From the NCBI GenBank assembly GCA_045539515.1, contig JAZQFN010000083.1, positions 25,142-89,141 on the forward strand: DNA of 64,000 nt. Direction: 5' to 3'. The position numbers were made by a program, and so were the translations under genes. Positions within the stretch are counted from its first letter, which is position 1; every line of letters starts with the position of its first letter. The notes beneath the pieces are model-generated. The model ran no database searches, was not told the DNA's origin, and saw nothing but the letters and a program-made list of their open reading frames with translations. Origin of the DNA: RGIG8748 sp045539515 (GTDB lineage: Bacteria; Bacillota; Clostridia; UMGS1810). Of the stretch, positions 8,534 to 18,167 are shown piece after piece.

Positions 8534-9424
8534 ATGAGTAATAAAATTAAAAAAACACCGGAAGAAATTATCTTTAACATTGTTGCACTCATTCTTTGTA
8601 CAGTATTTGCTATAATGTGTATTCTTCCGATTCTCTATACAGTATCCGGTTCCTTCACAAGCAACATTGCAATATCCGACGGTCTTCAGCTCATTCCTAA
8701 GGAATTTTCTCTTGAAGGCTACAAGATGATTTTCGTTGCTCCCGAAAGAATGCTTAAGGCATACGGCGTAACAATTGTTCTTGTTATTCTCGGTACAATT
8801 CTCGGTATCTTGATGACAAGTGTTACATCTTATGTTCTTTACAGAAAAGACTTTAAGTACAGAAGTTTTGTATCCTTCTTCTTCTTCTTTACCACCCTTT
8901 TCTCGGGCGGTCAGGTTCCTGGATACGTTCTTACCTGTGCCCTCGGCCTCAGAGATACATTCTGGATTCTCCTTCTCTCCGGCTTCTTCAGTGTAATGAA
9001 TATGATTATTATGAGAACTTACTTTACAGGTAATGTACCTCTCTCTCTTGTAGAATCTGCAAAGATTGACGGTGCAAACGACCTCAGAATTTACTGGAGT
9101 ATTGTTCTTCCTGCAGCTACACCTATCCTTGCTACAGTTGGTCTTCTTACCGCTCTCGGTTACTGGAACAACTGGTCTACAGCAAGAATTTATATCAGTA
9201 ACCCCGACTTGTATCCTCTCCAGTACTACTTATACAAGGTGTTCGATACAGCTCAGTTACAGAGACAGCTCGCTGAAATCGGCCAGGCTGACCTTGCAAC
9301 ACTTCCTACAGAAACTTATAAGATGGCTATGACAGTATTTACTATGGGTCCTGTTGTACTTTTCTACCCCTTCGTACAGAAGTACTTTGTATCCGGTGTT
9401 ACCATCGGTGCTGTAAAAGGCTGA
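8534..9424 (+). CDS. ABC transporter permease, YtcP family (oligosaccharide uptake)
   Basis: A 296-residue membrane permease with six helices and the EAA motif (ESAKIDGANDLRIYWSIVLP). It is the usual second subunit beside an LplB-type permease; together they would form the membrane channel of a carbohydrate ABC importer. The start has AAAGGA about 12 bases upstream. The C-terminus (FYPFVQKYFVSGVTIGAVKG) is the family's typical ending, so the gene is intact. A terminator follows at once, so the operon has only two genes. Confidence 0.9.
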   Translation: MSNKIKKTPEEIIFNIVALILCTVFAIMCILPILYTVSGSFTSNIAISDGLQLIPKEFSLEGYKMIFVAPERMLKAYGVTIVLVILGTILGILMTSVTSYVLYRKDFKYRSFVSFFFFFTTLFSGGQVPGYVLTCALGLRDTFWILLLSGFFSVMNMIIMRTYFTGNVPLSLVESAKIDGANDLRIYWSIVLPAATPILATVGLLTALGYWNNWSTARIYISNPDLYPLQYYLYKVFDTAQLQRQLAEIGQADLATLPTETYKMAMTVFTMGPVVLFYPFVQKYFVSGVTIGAVKG

Positions 9425-9739
9425 TACGGTTTTTCAAATTTTACAATTTACCCCTCTCCTTATCGGGAGAGGGGCTTTTGTTTGAGTTTTTTTAAAAGGT
9501 ATATCACAATATAGGCGGAGAACGCTTCCGACTTAAAATACAAACAACAGAATATGAAAAAGAATATAAAAGGGACTGCGCAAATAAACAATTTTAATGT
9601 ATAAAAATGTTGTCCGGCGGATGTGAGCATCCGTCTTAAAAACAAATTTATTATACATAATTCTTGCTTATTGGCACAGTCCTTTGCTGTTTGTATGCTA
9701 TTTTAAAATACAAGTGAAAAAATGTACTTCGCATAGAGA
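9425..9739. other. Intergenic region between permease operon and AraC gene
   Basis: Contains the terminator at 9451 and then about 260 bases with no convincing gene. The only small reading frame (minus strand, 9460-9645) has no ribosome binding site or recognisable product. Confidence 0.5.
9451..9480 (+). terminator. Intrinsic terminator
   Basis: CCCCTCTCC (9451-9459) pairs with GGAGAGGGG (9466-9474); CTTTTGTTTG follows. It ends the two-gene permease operon. Confidence 0.88.
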
Positions 9740-10537
9740 TCATTTTTTGCCCGGGGCGTCCGTCATATGCTTGTAATCCATTGGCGAAACTCCGTATTTC
9801 TTTTTGAATTCACGGCTAAAGTAGCTTGTGTTATCAAAACCGGAAAGGTAGCAGGCGTCGGTTATGGTGTGCACTCCGCTGCTTATAAGCTCTGCAGCGT
9901 AGGCTGTTTTGAGTCTGTTGACATATTTTCTGGGAGATATGTTATATGCAGATTTGAAAAGTTTGCGGAAATAGTCTTCGCTTATAGAGCACATCTTTGC
10001 AAGTTCACCGATGTTAAACTGATCTTTGGTGTAGTTTGAATGTATGTAGTCTACCGCCGGAGCAATTAGTGCTTTTGTATCGGTGGTAATATATTTTTGA
10101 TTGTATTCTATTTGCATGGTTGCAATTATGTCGTAAAGCAAAGACATAATTTGCATTTGATATCCGAGGTTCTTCCTTTTTTGAAGCCTTGCTGCAGATG
10201 AAAAATTGCTTAAAAATTTGGGGGCATCCTTCGGTGAAAAGACAAATGCATCGAATTCCGGTGCCTTTTTGGTATAAAACTCTATCATATAGAACATACC
10301 TGTGGGCAGAGTTTTGCATACATAACTGGAACCTTGCGGTAAATAGAGTATATCGTTGTATTTCATTTCCAGTTCTTTGCCATCACCGAGCTGATAGAGT
10401 TTTGATTCTTTGCCTACGCTGAAAACCAAAACATGGTTGCCACGGTTAAAGTTACTGATTCTGCCTAATCCGCTATCTACATATCCACAGAAACCGGGGT
10501 TTGAAATGATAAAAAAATGTTTCATAAAATTGTCCAT
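9740..10537 (-). CDS. AraC-family transcriptional regulator
   Basis: A 265-residue one-component regulator. The N-terminal half (about 10-130) looks like a cupin-type sugar-sensing domain (LFQLGDGKE-like turns, YLPQGSSYVC), and residues about 160-262 hold two helix-turn-helix motifs: FNIGELAKMCSISEDYFRKL and ITDACYLSGFDNTSYFSREF, followed by YGVSPMDYK. Such proteins usually activate neighbouring sugar-catabolism genes when a sugar binds. It is divergent from the 1700-residue exported protein at 10917, and a 14-base inverted repeat lies between them (10766-10815). The likely regulon is the exoprotein locus (inference). Confidence 0.88.
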   Translation of the reverse strand: MDNFMKHFFIISNPGFCGYVDSGLGRISNFNRGNHVLVFSVGKESKLYQLGDGKELEMKYNDILYLPQGSSYVCKTLPTGMFYMIEFYTKKAPEFDAFVFSPKDAPKFLSNFSSAARLQKRKNLGYQMQIMSLLYDIIATMQIEYNQKYITTDTKALIAPAVDYIHSNYTKDQFNIGELAKMCSISEDYFRKLFKSAYNISPRKYVNRLKTAYAAELISSGVHTITDACYLSGFDNTSYFSREFKKKYGVSPMDYKHMTDAPGKK

Positions 10538-10916
10538 ATAATCACCTCTGTAGTTAGACTAACATTTATTCGTGAAAAAGTCAAGTATTATTGAATTATT
10601 CCTTTACTTTTTTAAAAGAACATAATATAATTGTGTTAGCAGTGTAAGTGGTTCATTAGTAATTTTTGTAATTTTCGAATGTAAAAGTGCATTAAAATAA
10701 AGCAAAATTAATTGAAAATGCTTAAAAATTCAACAAATAGTCACTAAGAAACAGAAATGTAACAATTTATCAAAAAAGTCAAAAATTACATATTTTGTAT
10801 AGACTTTTTGATAAAAGCCCATATATAGGTACAAAAAAGGAATATATTTTGTCACAAAAGTGATGTTAATATATACATTTTTATTTTCAAAAACATTTAT
10901 TTAGGAGGCAGAAATC
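10538..10916. other. Divergent control region between AraC gene and giant exoprotein gene
   Basis: An AT-rich region of 379 bases without genes. It holds the inverted repeat at 10766-10815, possible weak -10 elements near 10623 and 10870, and a strong ribosome binding site AGGAGG just before the ATG at 10917. Confidence 0.5.
10766..10815. promoter_or_regulatory. Inverted repeat, candidate regulator-binding site
   Basis: The arm TTTATCAAAAAAGTC (10766-10780) pairs with GACTTTTTGATAAA (10802-10815), with one extra A on the left arm and 21 bases between. It lies about 100 bases before the giant gene and has no T-tail placed as in a terminator, so an operator is the more likely role. Confidence 0.5.
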
Positions 10917-13900
10917 ATGAAGAAAAGAATCCTATCTTTCGTACTTCTGATGCTTATGGTTCTTACAAGCTTTGCATCGGCAGCCGATTTGGGATATGTA
11001 ATGAGTGAGGGCGACATAAGCTTTACATCCGTTACATTTGCAAACGACGGCACCAATGTAAGTGCAAGCCTTAATGGCATTAAAGCACAGGGTACAGACA
11101 GCGTCACTCTTATGATGACTGTGTACAACAGCAAACATAAGATGGTGGATGCATCTTCCGACACCAAGAGTGTGGGCACCACGGAGGTTGAGCTTAAAGC
11201 TACAGCTCCTGTTCCCGCAGGTGACTTTACATTAGATGCTACACTCTTTAACACCGAAAATGGCTTAAGCCCCATAGCGGCTCCGGCTTATTCGGATTAT
11301 GACGGTGCTACAGACCTTCTTGACCTTAGGGTTTCGGGCGTTACAATTGACGGCTTTAAACCCGGTGTGTACGAATACGGCTACATAACAGAGGGACTTA
11401 CCGAATATCCCGAAATTACCGCAACCGTAAGAGAAGGCAGCACAAAGGTGACCGCTGCATACGAAGATACTTTCCCCGGTGTTGCCACAATTACCGTAGC
11501 AAATGCCAAGGGCGCTACCTCCGTATACAAGATAGACTTTACTCCTTTAAGACATATAGTTGTGGGTGCTACTTCCGATGCGGACTTTGATGTTGATGCA
11601 GGTACAAATCTTAACCTTGTATCCGGCACAGCGGTAAGTGAAGGCGTTGGAGGCAAAAAACTCTTTACAAATCTTACCGGTGCACCCAACGACAGTTTGG
11701 ATTTTGGTTCCAGATGGACAACTGATTTCCATCCGCTGGGTTCGCACCACGCTATAAGAAGCGTAGACTCCATGCTTCAGGGTTGGGACTACTTCGTTTG
11801 TGCCAACGGTGGCATGAAGAAGGATGCCGGCAACTACTTTGAATTCGAAGTAATGCACAATGCACGTATTGTGGTTGTAACCCGTGCAGCAGAGCCAAGC
11901 CTTGTGGCAAACGGATTTGAAGCACTTCCTTCCAAGCTCTATGCCAAGGCATCCTATGTTTCCGGTGCCGCTTCAGAAGATGCCCGTAAGGATTTAAATG
12001 CACTTGGAATTACTCCTACATATGCAGATATTGAGTTCTACAATGCAAATGCCAAGGACCACACAGCACTTGTTAACTACTTTGCAGATAAGTATAATCT
12101 TGATACTGATGTTGCTTCCGAGGATATTCCTGTAAACAAACCTATTGGCGTAAGTGTGTTTGATTATCAGACAGCATACTCCAAGTTCTACGAAGCATAT
12201 GAGGATGAACCCGCAAAGGTTATAATCCCTGCTCCCGAGGCAGAACAGGCCAGAGGTTACATAGTAGCCGTAATTCCCGTTGGCGAAGACGGTGAGCTTC
12301 CCGGCAGCGGTAATCAGGGCGGTGGCGGAGAAACTCCCGGTACTCCGGATGTTCCCGATGAACCCGATGAACCCGATACTCCGGATGTTCCCGATGAACC
12401 GGTACTTGCAGAAGGTAACCACATTATAGTGGGTGCCAGATACACAGACGAAATAGTTGCAGATACAGACGTAACAGACGGCTTTAAGTCCAAAGTTGCG
12501 GTTACAAGCGCAAAATCCTCCAGAACCGATGGCGTTGTGTACACCAACCTCCGCGGTACTCCCGATGAAGCAGGTACCACCTACGGTGCAAGACTTTGTA
12601 CAATGCCGGCTAATTCCACTTCCTATCACGAAGTATACTATGCGGATGAAAGCATAGCAGGCAATGACTACTTTGTATTCACAGCCGGCGGAAATGCTCA
12701 CTCCGATAATCCTCTTCTTAAGTTTGACGTAGTGGCAGATGCCGAAGTTTACATCATAACCACAAACAGCGGTCTTGCCTTCGACGGATTTACTCTCGAA
12801 GAAAATGCAAATGGCTGGATTAAGGGCAGATTCATTAACCGCAACATGGCAGATGCCATGAATGCAATCGGTGTTAAGCCCACATACTCTGTTGTTAAGA
12901 CCTATAAGCCTGCTGAAAAGGATGCCTTCTACAATACATACCTTAAAGCAGCCTACGATAGTGCTGATGCTACAGCTAAAGCTAAGTTTGATGAGCAGTG
13001 GGCACTCTTTGGCGCAGTTGCCGCAATCGGCAATGATTCCACATACAAGGCAGCATACAAGGCTACCTTTACAGTGCCCGAAGGTGAAGATAAGGTTACA
13101 GTTACCGTTCCCGGAAACACCTCCGGCGGAAGCACAAGAAACATTCTTGTTGTGGTTAAACCTATAGCCGAAGAAGGACCTGACCTTTCGCAGGATGCAG
13201 AAGTCCTCGGTGTAATTGCAAAGATTAATGCAATAGGCGAGGTTACATTAGACAGCGAAGCTGCTATTACAGAAGCAAGAGCAGCTTACGATGCACTCTC
13301 TGAAGAAAAGAAAGCATACGTTACAAACCTCGGAGCCCTTGAAGCTGCAGAAACAGAGCTTGAGGAATTAAAATCAGTTCCCGTACCCATGGAAGGCTTC
13401 CACCCCATAGTTGGTGCAAGATATGTAAGCGACTTTGTACAAGATACCGGCGTTGTAAACGGCAAAATGTCTGCATCCAAGGTTACAACTGCAGGTAATA
13501 CTGTATACAACGGCTATGTTTATACAAACTTCCGCGGAAGTGACGAAACCGTTACAAGCGGCGCAAGATGGACCACAGATTCCTGGACATCACCTCTTAA
13601 GGGTCAGCTCCACGAAGTATACTATGCAGACGAAAGCCTTGTTGGCTACGACTACTTTACAGCAGTCGCAGGGGATAAGTCCTATGCGGCAAGCCCCATC
13701 CTTGAATTTGAACTTGCTGAGTCTGCAGAGGTTGTAATCCTTGGCATAAGAAGCGACATTTTAATAGACGGATTTACAAGAGAAGAAAAATCATCCTCAT
13801 GGGCAAAGGCGAGATATTTTAACTCTTATTATGCCAATGCTATAAGACTTCTCGGCGTGGAACCCACTTGGGATAAGGCAATTTATTACTCCGATGCCAC

Positions 13901-16019
13901 AAAGTCAACATTTATAGAAAATTACTACGCGGCAGAATATGCGGCATTAGACAGCGCAGCAAAATCTGCATTTGACACAGCATGGGCTTCCGTAAGCGGT
14001 GGCGCAGGAAATATATTCAATTATAATTATGCATATTCTCGTGTCTACAACGTTCCCGAAGGCGAAACCCTTACGGTTACAATACCCGGCGATCAATCCG
14101 GCAGGAACCACAGAACACCTATTATTCTCGTTAAGCCTGTAAGCGAAGAGGAAGCGCCGGTAGAACCCGACTTTCCCCAGGATGCAGAAGTCCTCGATGT
14201 AATTGCAAAGATTGATGCAATAGGTGAGGTTACATTAGACAGCGAAGATGCTATTACAGAAGCAAGAGCAGCATACGATGCACTCTCCGAAGAAAAGAAA
14301 GCATATGTAATAAACCTTTCCGTTCTTGAATCTGCAGAGGTTACTCTTGAAGAGCTTAAGGCAGAAGCAGAACAACCTGTTCCCGTGGAAGGCGACCATA
14401 TTATAGTTGGTGCAAGAATGGAAGGCGAAATCGTTGCAGATTCAGGCGTAACAAATGGATTTAAATCTGCAGCAGCAGTTACAAGTGCAAAGACATCAAG
14501 AACCGATGGCGTTGTGTACACAAACCTTCGCGGTACTCCCGACGAAGCAGGTACCACCTACGGTGCAAGACTTTGCACAATGCCGGCTAATTCCACTTCT
14601 TATCACGAAGTATACTATGCAGACGAAAGCCTTGCCGGAAGTGACTACTTTGTATTCACAGCCGGTGGAAACGCTCACTCCGATGCCACACTTCTTAAGT
14701 TTGATGTAGTGGCAGATGCAGAGGTTTCCATAATCGCTACAAACAGCGGTATGGCATTTGAAGGATTTACTCTTAAGGAAAATGGCGCAGGTTGGATTAA
14801 GGGCAGATTCATTAACCGCAATATGGCAGATGCTATGAATGCAATAGGTGTAACTCCTGTATACTCTGTAGTTAAGACCTATAAGCCTGCCGAAAAAGAA
14901 ACCTTCTACAACACATACTTAAAGGCTGCATATGAAAGTGCAAACGAAACTCAAAAGGCTAAGTTTGATGAGCAGTGGGCACTCTTTGATACAGCTTCTG
15001 CAATAGGTAATGATTCTACCTACAAGGCAATGTATACAAAGACCTTTAGACTTCCCGAAGGCGAAGATACAATGACAATTACCGTTCCCGGTAATACTTC
15101 GGGTGCAAGCTCCAGAAACATCCTTGTAGTTGTTAAAACTGCAACTGGCGAAGAGGAAGTTATTCCTGCGGAAGTTACTGCTGTTATAGAGCTTATTGAT
15201 GCAATCGGCGAAGTTACACTTGACAGCGAAGATGCAATCACACAGGCAAGAGAAGCCTACGATGCACTTTCTGAAGACAATCAGGCACTTGTTACAAACT
15301 ATGCCGATTTAGAAGCTGCAGAAGCTACTCTCGAAGAACTCAAAGCCGCTGCAGAGGTTGAACACGTAGGTGCTCTTACCTCGAAGGTGTCCGGTCTTAC
15401 ATATGCCAAGTATCTTGAATATATAGAATCTGTTACAGGCACAAAGCCCACAAGTACATCTGTAATTAAGGATACTGAAGTTATTGCTACATCTACTATT
15501 GTAGTAAGAGATTCCTTTACCATAGGCGGTCAGATTGGCAGCGAAAGTGCAAGACGCAGACTTGAAACCATAAACGAAGACTATGCTTTCTTAGAAGGCG
15601 TTAAGTTCTTCTCTCCCACAATTGAGTGGGGTCAGCAGGCAGATGTAAGAAAGTGGTTTACCAAGCTTTTCTGGGGTCAGGATGCTACCTACACATACGA
15701 CGGATTTAATTACACAGTAAATGCGGCAACAGATGCACTTCCCACTGTTCCCTGGTGGACAATCCCCGTAACAGAAGCTACAGTATACATTACTTCTTAT
15801 GTGGAAATGCCTCACTTGGAGGATGCAGGCTGGACAAAAGCAGATACCACAGATTTCGTATTTACCTTTAAAGATACAAATAACGGTGATATCGGCAATG
15901 GTCCTTCGGTTGTGTATACAAAGGAAGTTACCGATACAGAAACAGTTGAGCTCCCTAACTCCAATACAGGTGTACACGGCACATATCCTTACTTTGTGTT
16001 CTTTGTACCCAACAATTGA
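10917..16019 (+). CDS. Giant secreted repeat protein (1700 aa), extracellular, module family not recognised
   Basis: Begins with a clear signal peptide (MKKRILSFVLLMLMVLTSFASA). Then come an N-terminal beta-type domain (about 25-115), a cadherin-like beta domain (about 125-210), and four related modules of about 245-250 residues that I call type A (about 211-460, 500-750, 828-1073, 1159-1406). Their hallmarks are VGAR, HEVYYADES, DYFVFTAGG and a closing RNILVVVKP. A Pro/Asp linker (about 470-497) separates A1 from A2. Three helical repeats of about 60 residues (EVTLDSE..I..AR.AYDALS) join or follow the others, and a type B-like module (about 1484-1700) ends the protein at PYFVFFVPNN. No catalytic motif or SLH/LPXTG anchor is visible. 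A2 and A4 are nearly identical, which points to recent duplication. The same modules recur in the proteins at 26643 and 31683. A polysaccharide-binding role is inference. Confidence 0.85.
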   Translation: MKKRILSFVLLMLMVLTSFASAADLGYVMSEGDISFTSVTFANDGTNVSASLNGIKAQGTDSVTLMMTVYNSKHKMVDASSDTKSVGTTEVELKATAPVPAGDFTLDATLFNTENGLSPIAAPAYSDYDGATDLLDLRVSGVTIDGFKPGVYEYGYITEGLTEYPEITATVREGSTKVTAAYEDTFPGVATITVANAKGATSVYKIDFTPLRHIVVGATSDADFDVDAGTNLNLVSGTAVSEGVGGKKLFTNLTGAPNDSLDFGSRWTTDFHPLGSHHAIRSVDSMLQGWDYFVCANGGMKKDAGNYFEFEVMHNARIVVVTRAAEPSLVANGFEALPSKLYAKASYVSGAASEDARKDLNALGITPTYADIEFYNANAKDHTALVNYFADKYNLDTDVASEDIPVNKPIGVSVFDYQTAYSKFYEAYEDEPAKVIIPAPEAEQARGYIVAVIPVGEDGELPGSGNQGGGGETPGTPDVPDEPDEPDTPDVPDEPVLAEGNHIIVGARYTDEIVADTDVTDGFKSKVAVTSAKSSRTDGVVYTNLRGTPDEAGTTYGARLCTMPANSTSYHEVYYADESIAGNDYFVFTAGGNAHSDNPLLKFDVVADAEVYIITTNSGLAFDGFTLEENANGWIKGRFINRNMADAMNAIGVKPTYSVVKTYKPAEKDAFYNTYLKAAYDSADATAKAKFDEQWALFGAVAAIGNDSTYKAAYKATFTVPEGEDKVTVTVPGNTSGGSTRNILVVVKPIAEEGPDLSQDAEVLGVIAKINAIGEVTLDSEAAITEARAAYDALSEEKKAYVTNLGALEAAETELEELKSVPVPMEGFHPIVGARYVSDFVQDTGVVNGKMSASKVTTAGNTVYNGYVYTNFRGSDETVTSGARWTTDSWTSPLKGQLHEVYYADESLVGYDYFTAVAGDKSYAASPILEFELAESAEVVILGIRSDILIDGFTREEKSSSWAKARYFNSYYANAIRLLGVEPTWDKAIYYSDATKSTFIENYYAAEYAALDSAAKSAFDTAWASVSGGAGNIFNYNYAYSRVYNVPEGETLTVTIPGDQSGRNHRTPIILVKPVSEEEAPVEPDFPQDAEVLDVIAKIDAIGEVTLDSEDAITEARAAYDALSEEKKAYVINLSVLESAEVTLEELKAEAEQPVPVEGDHIIVGARMEGEIVADSGVTNGFKSAAAVTSAKTSRTDGVVYTNLRGTPDEAGTTYGARLCTMPANSTSYHEVYYADESLAGSDYFVFTAGGNAHSDATLLKFDVVADAEVSIIATNSGMAFEGFTLKENGAGWIKGRFINRNMADAMNAIGVTPVYSVVKTYKPAEKETFYNTYLKAAYESANETQKAKFDEQWALFDTASAIGNDSTYKAMYTKTFRLPEGEDTMTITVPGNTSGASSRNILVVVKTATGEEEVIPAEVTAVIELIDAIGEVTLDSEDAITQAREAYDALSEDNQALVTNYADLEAAEATLEELKAAAEVEHVGALTSKVSGLTYAKYLEYIESVTGTKPTSTSVIKDTEVIATSTIVVRDSFTIGGQIGSESARRRLETINEDYAFLEGVKFFSPTIEWGQQADVRKWFTKLFWGQDATYTYDGFNYTVNAATDALPTVPWWTIPVTEATVYITSYVEMPHLEDAGWTKADTTDFVFTFKDTNNGDIGNGPSVVYTKEVTDTETVELPNSNTGVHGTYPYFVFFVPNN

Positions 16020-16034
16020 GGAAGTAATTACAAT

Positions 16035-16164
16035 GAAGATCCTTCACTGCGTTCAGGATGACACTGTTTTTAACTTGTCATTCTGAGGCAAAGCCGAAGA
16101 ATCTCCATGGCAAATGAGGAAGTAACCGTAAGGAAGATTCCTTGTATTACCCGAAATGAACAAG
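16035..16164. repeat. TGTCAT-type palindromic repeat (half unit plus full unit)
   Basis: A half unit ending CAGGATGACA (16035-16063) is followed by a full unit starting TGTCATTCTGAGG at 16076, with GAAGAATCT on the left arm and AAGGAAGATTCC on the right. The full unit is the same family as the units at 30651 and 30771. Confidence 0.7.
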
Positions 16165-16256
16165 ACAAAGGGGTACCCCTTTGTTGTGTATGATACATAC
16201 ACAACAAGCATAACATAGCTTACTTCTTTTTTCTCATTTCACTATAGTTTCCCTTT

Positions 16257-16378
16257 GGCGGGCGGCCCCCTCTGCCCGCCGGATGGAAACGAAAAACTGC
16301 CTTTTCCTCAGGGCAAAGGCAGACTATTCATCATTTACGAGTAGCTGAAACTATCAGATGTTCATAAATGGGGAATAG
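16257..16378. ncRNA. Candidate structured RNA upstream of SLH operon, class unknown
   Basis: Three consecutive helices can be drawn. P1: GGCGGGC 16257-16263 with GCCCGCC 16274-16280. P2: CTGCCTTT 16297-16304 with AAAGGCAG 16315-16322. P3: CTATTC 16324-16329 with GAATAG 16373-16378, enclosing ATTTA/TAAAT and CTGA/TCAG. It does not fit the c-di-GMP or other riboswitch consensuses I know. P1 alone could also act in ending the upstream transcript, but no T-run follows. Confidence 0.35.
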
Positions 16379-16475
16379 CCTATTACAAATTCATAAATAT
16401 TATTGCGATAAATCGCTTTAATATAGACAGTTACAAATGGTAATTGTTGAAAATACACAAACATAGGAGGTCACT

Positions 16476-18161
16476 ATGAAAACAATCAGACTGTTGTCAT
16501 TGGTACTGGCAGTTATGATGATATTCGGCTCTGTAGCCTATGCCGATGTTATCAATCAGCCCGTGGCAAATGACCAAAACGCAACCATCACGGTAACCGG
16601 TACAATTCCCGGTGCTTCCTACGGTGATTCTGTGGGCATTTATGTATTAAAGCCCGGAAAAACCTCGGCGGAGATTGATGTTACCGACGGCGAAAAGTTC
16701 AAAGCGGCTGTTGCAGGCTTTGCAGCAGGTCTCACAGACAATGAGGGTAACTACGAAGTAGTTATCGGCCTTGACGGACTTGGCGAAGGTGACTACACAA
16801 TCCTTGCTTCAAGCAAAAAACTGGCGGAGGACAAAGCCCTTGTTTACTACTTTGCAAGCAAAGAAGCTAAACTTGATTTCATTGAAGAACTCAAAAAAAT
16901 AGTTGATGCTTCCGGCTCCAAGGCATCCGATGTTGAAGAAAAGCTTAACCTCACAGGTGCTTCTTCATCCAACGCAAAGCTTTTGGGTATCGGTGCATCC
17001 GACCTTATACTTAAAGTAGATAGCAAAGGCCTTAGTGAAGTTCTCTATGCTATGGCAAAAGAAGACCCCACAATCCTTACTCCCGAGTATCCTTCGGACT
17101 TTGTAGCAGACCTTGGGGTTGCCGCACTTATTCAGTCCTTAAACGAAGGCACAGGCGATATAACAGATGCAAGACTTACTCTCAGCGAAAAGTATGTTGC
17201 TACATTTAATTCTCTCGGAAGCACAACAAAGGAAAACTTTGTTAAAACATATATGAAGGGCAAAGGCCTTAAGTCCCTTGAAGATGTAGACGAAGTATTC
17301 TGCGACGGTGTTATCCTTGCGGCATTAAGTACTGCAAAGAGTTGGAAGGATTACGAAACCATCATATTAAACCACGGCGAAGACCTCGGCATTGATATGG
17401 ACGATTATGAAGATTTAAAGAAACCTTCCGACGTTACAGACGGGCTTAAGGATAAATATACAAGTGTTGAAACGTTCGTAAAGGATGTTAATGATGCCAT
17501 TGAAGACCTTCTTAGCGGAAAGAAGAGCGGTGGCAACACCGGCGGAGGCGGCGGACTCTCTGTTGGCGGTACACTTCCTCAGGATGGTGTAAGCCTCGAT
17601 GAGTTTGAACCCGCAAAGGTTACATTCTCCGATGTTAGCGAAAACCACTGGGCATCCGAGAGCATTCTTGCTCTTGCACAGAGCGGAGCTATATCCGGAA
17701 GAGGCGACGGAACATTCGCTCCCGATATGGATGTAACAAGAGAAGAATTTGTTAAGATGGCAGTTGTTGCTCTCGGCATTACCGTAGACGGCTCCCGGGA
17801 AACAAGCTACACCGATGTAGACTCTTCTGCATGGTATGCACCTTACCTTGCAGCAGCTGAAAAAGAGGACATCATTTCCGGTATAGGCGAAGGTAAGTTC
17901 GGCGTTGGCAGAACCATTACCCGTCAGGAAGCTGCTGCAATCCTCTATAGAATAGGCACAAAGATGGGCAACAACTTTACCCCCGCAACCTTAGCATTTG
18001 CAGATGATGCTTCCATTGCAGATTTTGCCAAAGAAGCAGTATATGCCCTTAAGGGTGCAGGAATTATAAACGGTGTAACCGCCAGAGAGTTTGCACCCCT
18101 TGCAAATTGCTCACGTGCACAGTCAGCAAAGCTCATCCATGGGCTTTCAGGGAAGGAGTAA
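16476..18161 (+). CDS. Secreted S-layer homology (SLH) protein, C-terminal anchor
   Basis: A 561-residue exported protein with a signal peptide (MKTIRLLSLVLAVMMIFGSVAYA). The N-terminal two thirds are not recognised; they start with an Ig-like stretch (TITVTGTIPGASYGDSVGIY) and continue as mostly helical sequence. A Gly-rich linker (about 348-362) leads to three SLH domains (about 385-435, 445-497, 505-560). SLH triplets bind pyruvylated secondary cell-wall polymer, so the protein should sit on the cell surface. First gene of a four-gene operon (gaps 6 and 12 bases, then a 4-base overlap) ending with the lyase. AGGAGG precedes the ATG. It may serve as a wall anchor or scaffold for the operon's other products (inference). 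Confidence 0.88.
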   Translation: MKTIRLLSLVLAVMMIFGSVAYADVINQPVANDQNATITVTGTIPGASYGDSVGIYVLKPGKTSAEIDVTDGEKFKAAVAGFAAGLTDNEGNYEVVIGLDGLGEGDYTILASSKKLAEDKALVYYFASKEAKLDFIEELKKIVDASGSKASDVEEKLNLTGASSSNAKLLGIGASDLILKVDSKGLSEVLYAMAKEDPTILTPEYPSDFVADLGVAALIQSLNEGTGDITDARLTLSEKYVATFNSLGSTTKENFVKTYMKGKGLKSLEDVDEVFCDGVILAALSTAKSWKDYETIILNHGEDLGIDMDDYEDLKKPSDVTDGLKDKYTSVETFVKDVNDAIEDLLSGKKSGGNTGGGGGLSVGGTLPQDGVSLDEFEPAKVTFSDVSENHWASESILALAQSGAISGRGDGTFAPDMDVTREEFVKMAVVALGITVDGSRETSYTDVDSSAWYAPYLAAAEKEDIISGIGEGKFGVGRTITRQEAAAILYRIGTKMGNNFTPATLAFADDASIADFAKEAVYALKGAGIINGVTAREFAPLANCSRAQSAKLIHGLSGKE

Positions 18162-18167
18162 TACAAT

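Larger units (their letters stand above)
16020..16475. other. Intergenic region with palindromic repeats and structured segment
   Basis: 456 bases without a gene. From left to right: a partial inverted repeat (16035-16063), a full-length TGTCAT-type repeat unit (16076-16164), two small palindromes (AAAGGGGTACCCCTTT near 16174 and one around GTTGTGTATG near 16190), and the three-hairpin segment at 16257-16378. The promoter of the SLH operon is probably in the last 90 bases but is not clear. Confidence 0.5.

Noticed and set aside
9460..9645. 61-codon minus-strand frame after the permease operon
   Set aside because: No ribosome binding site, no homology-like features, and it overlaps the terminator.
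16257..16378. Cyclic-di-GMP (GEMM) riboswitch before a surface-protein operon
   Set aside because: The required conserved loop sequences of that riboswitch are missing.
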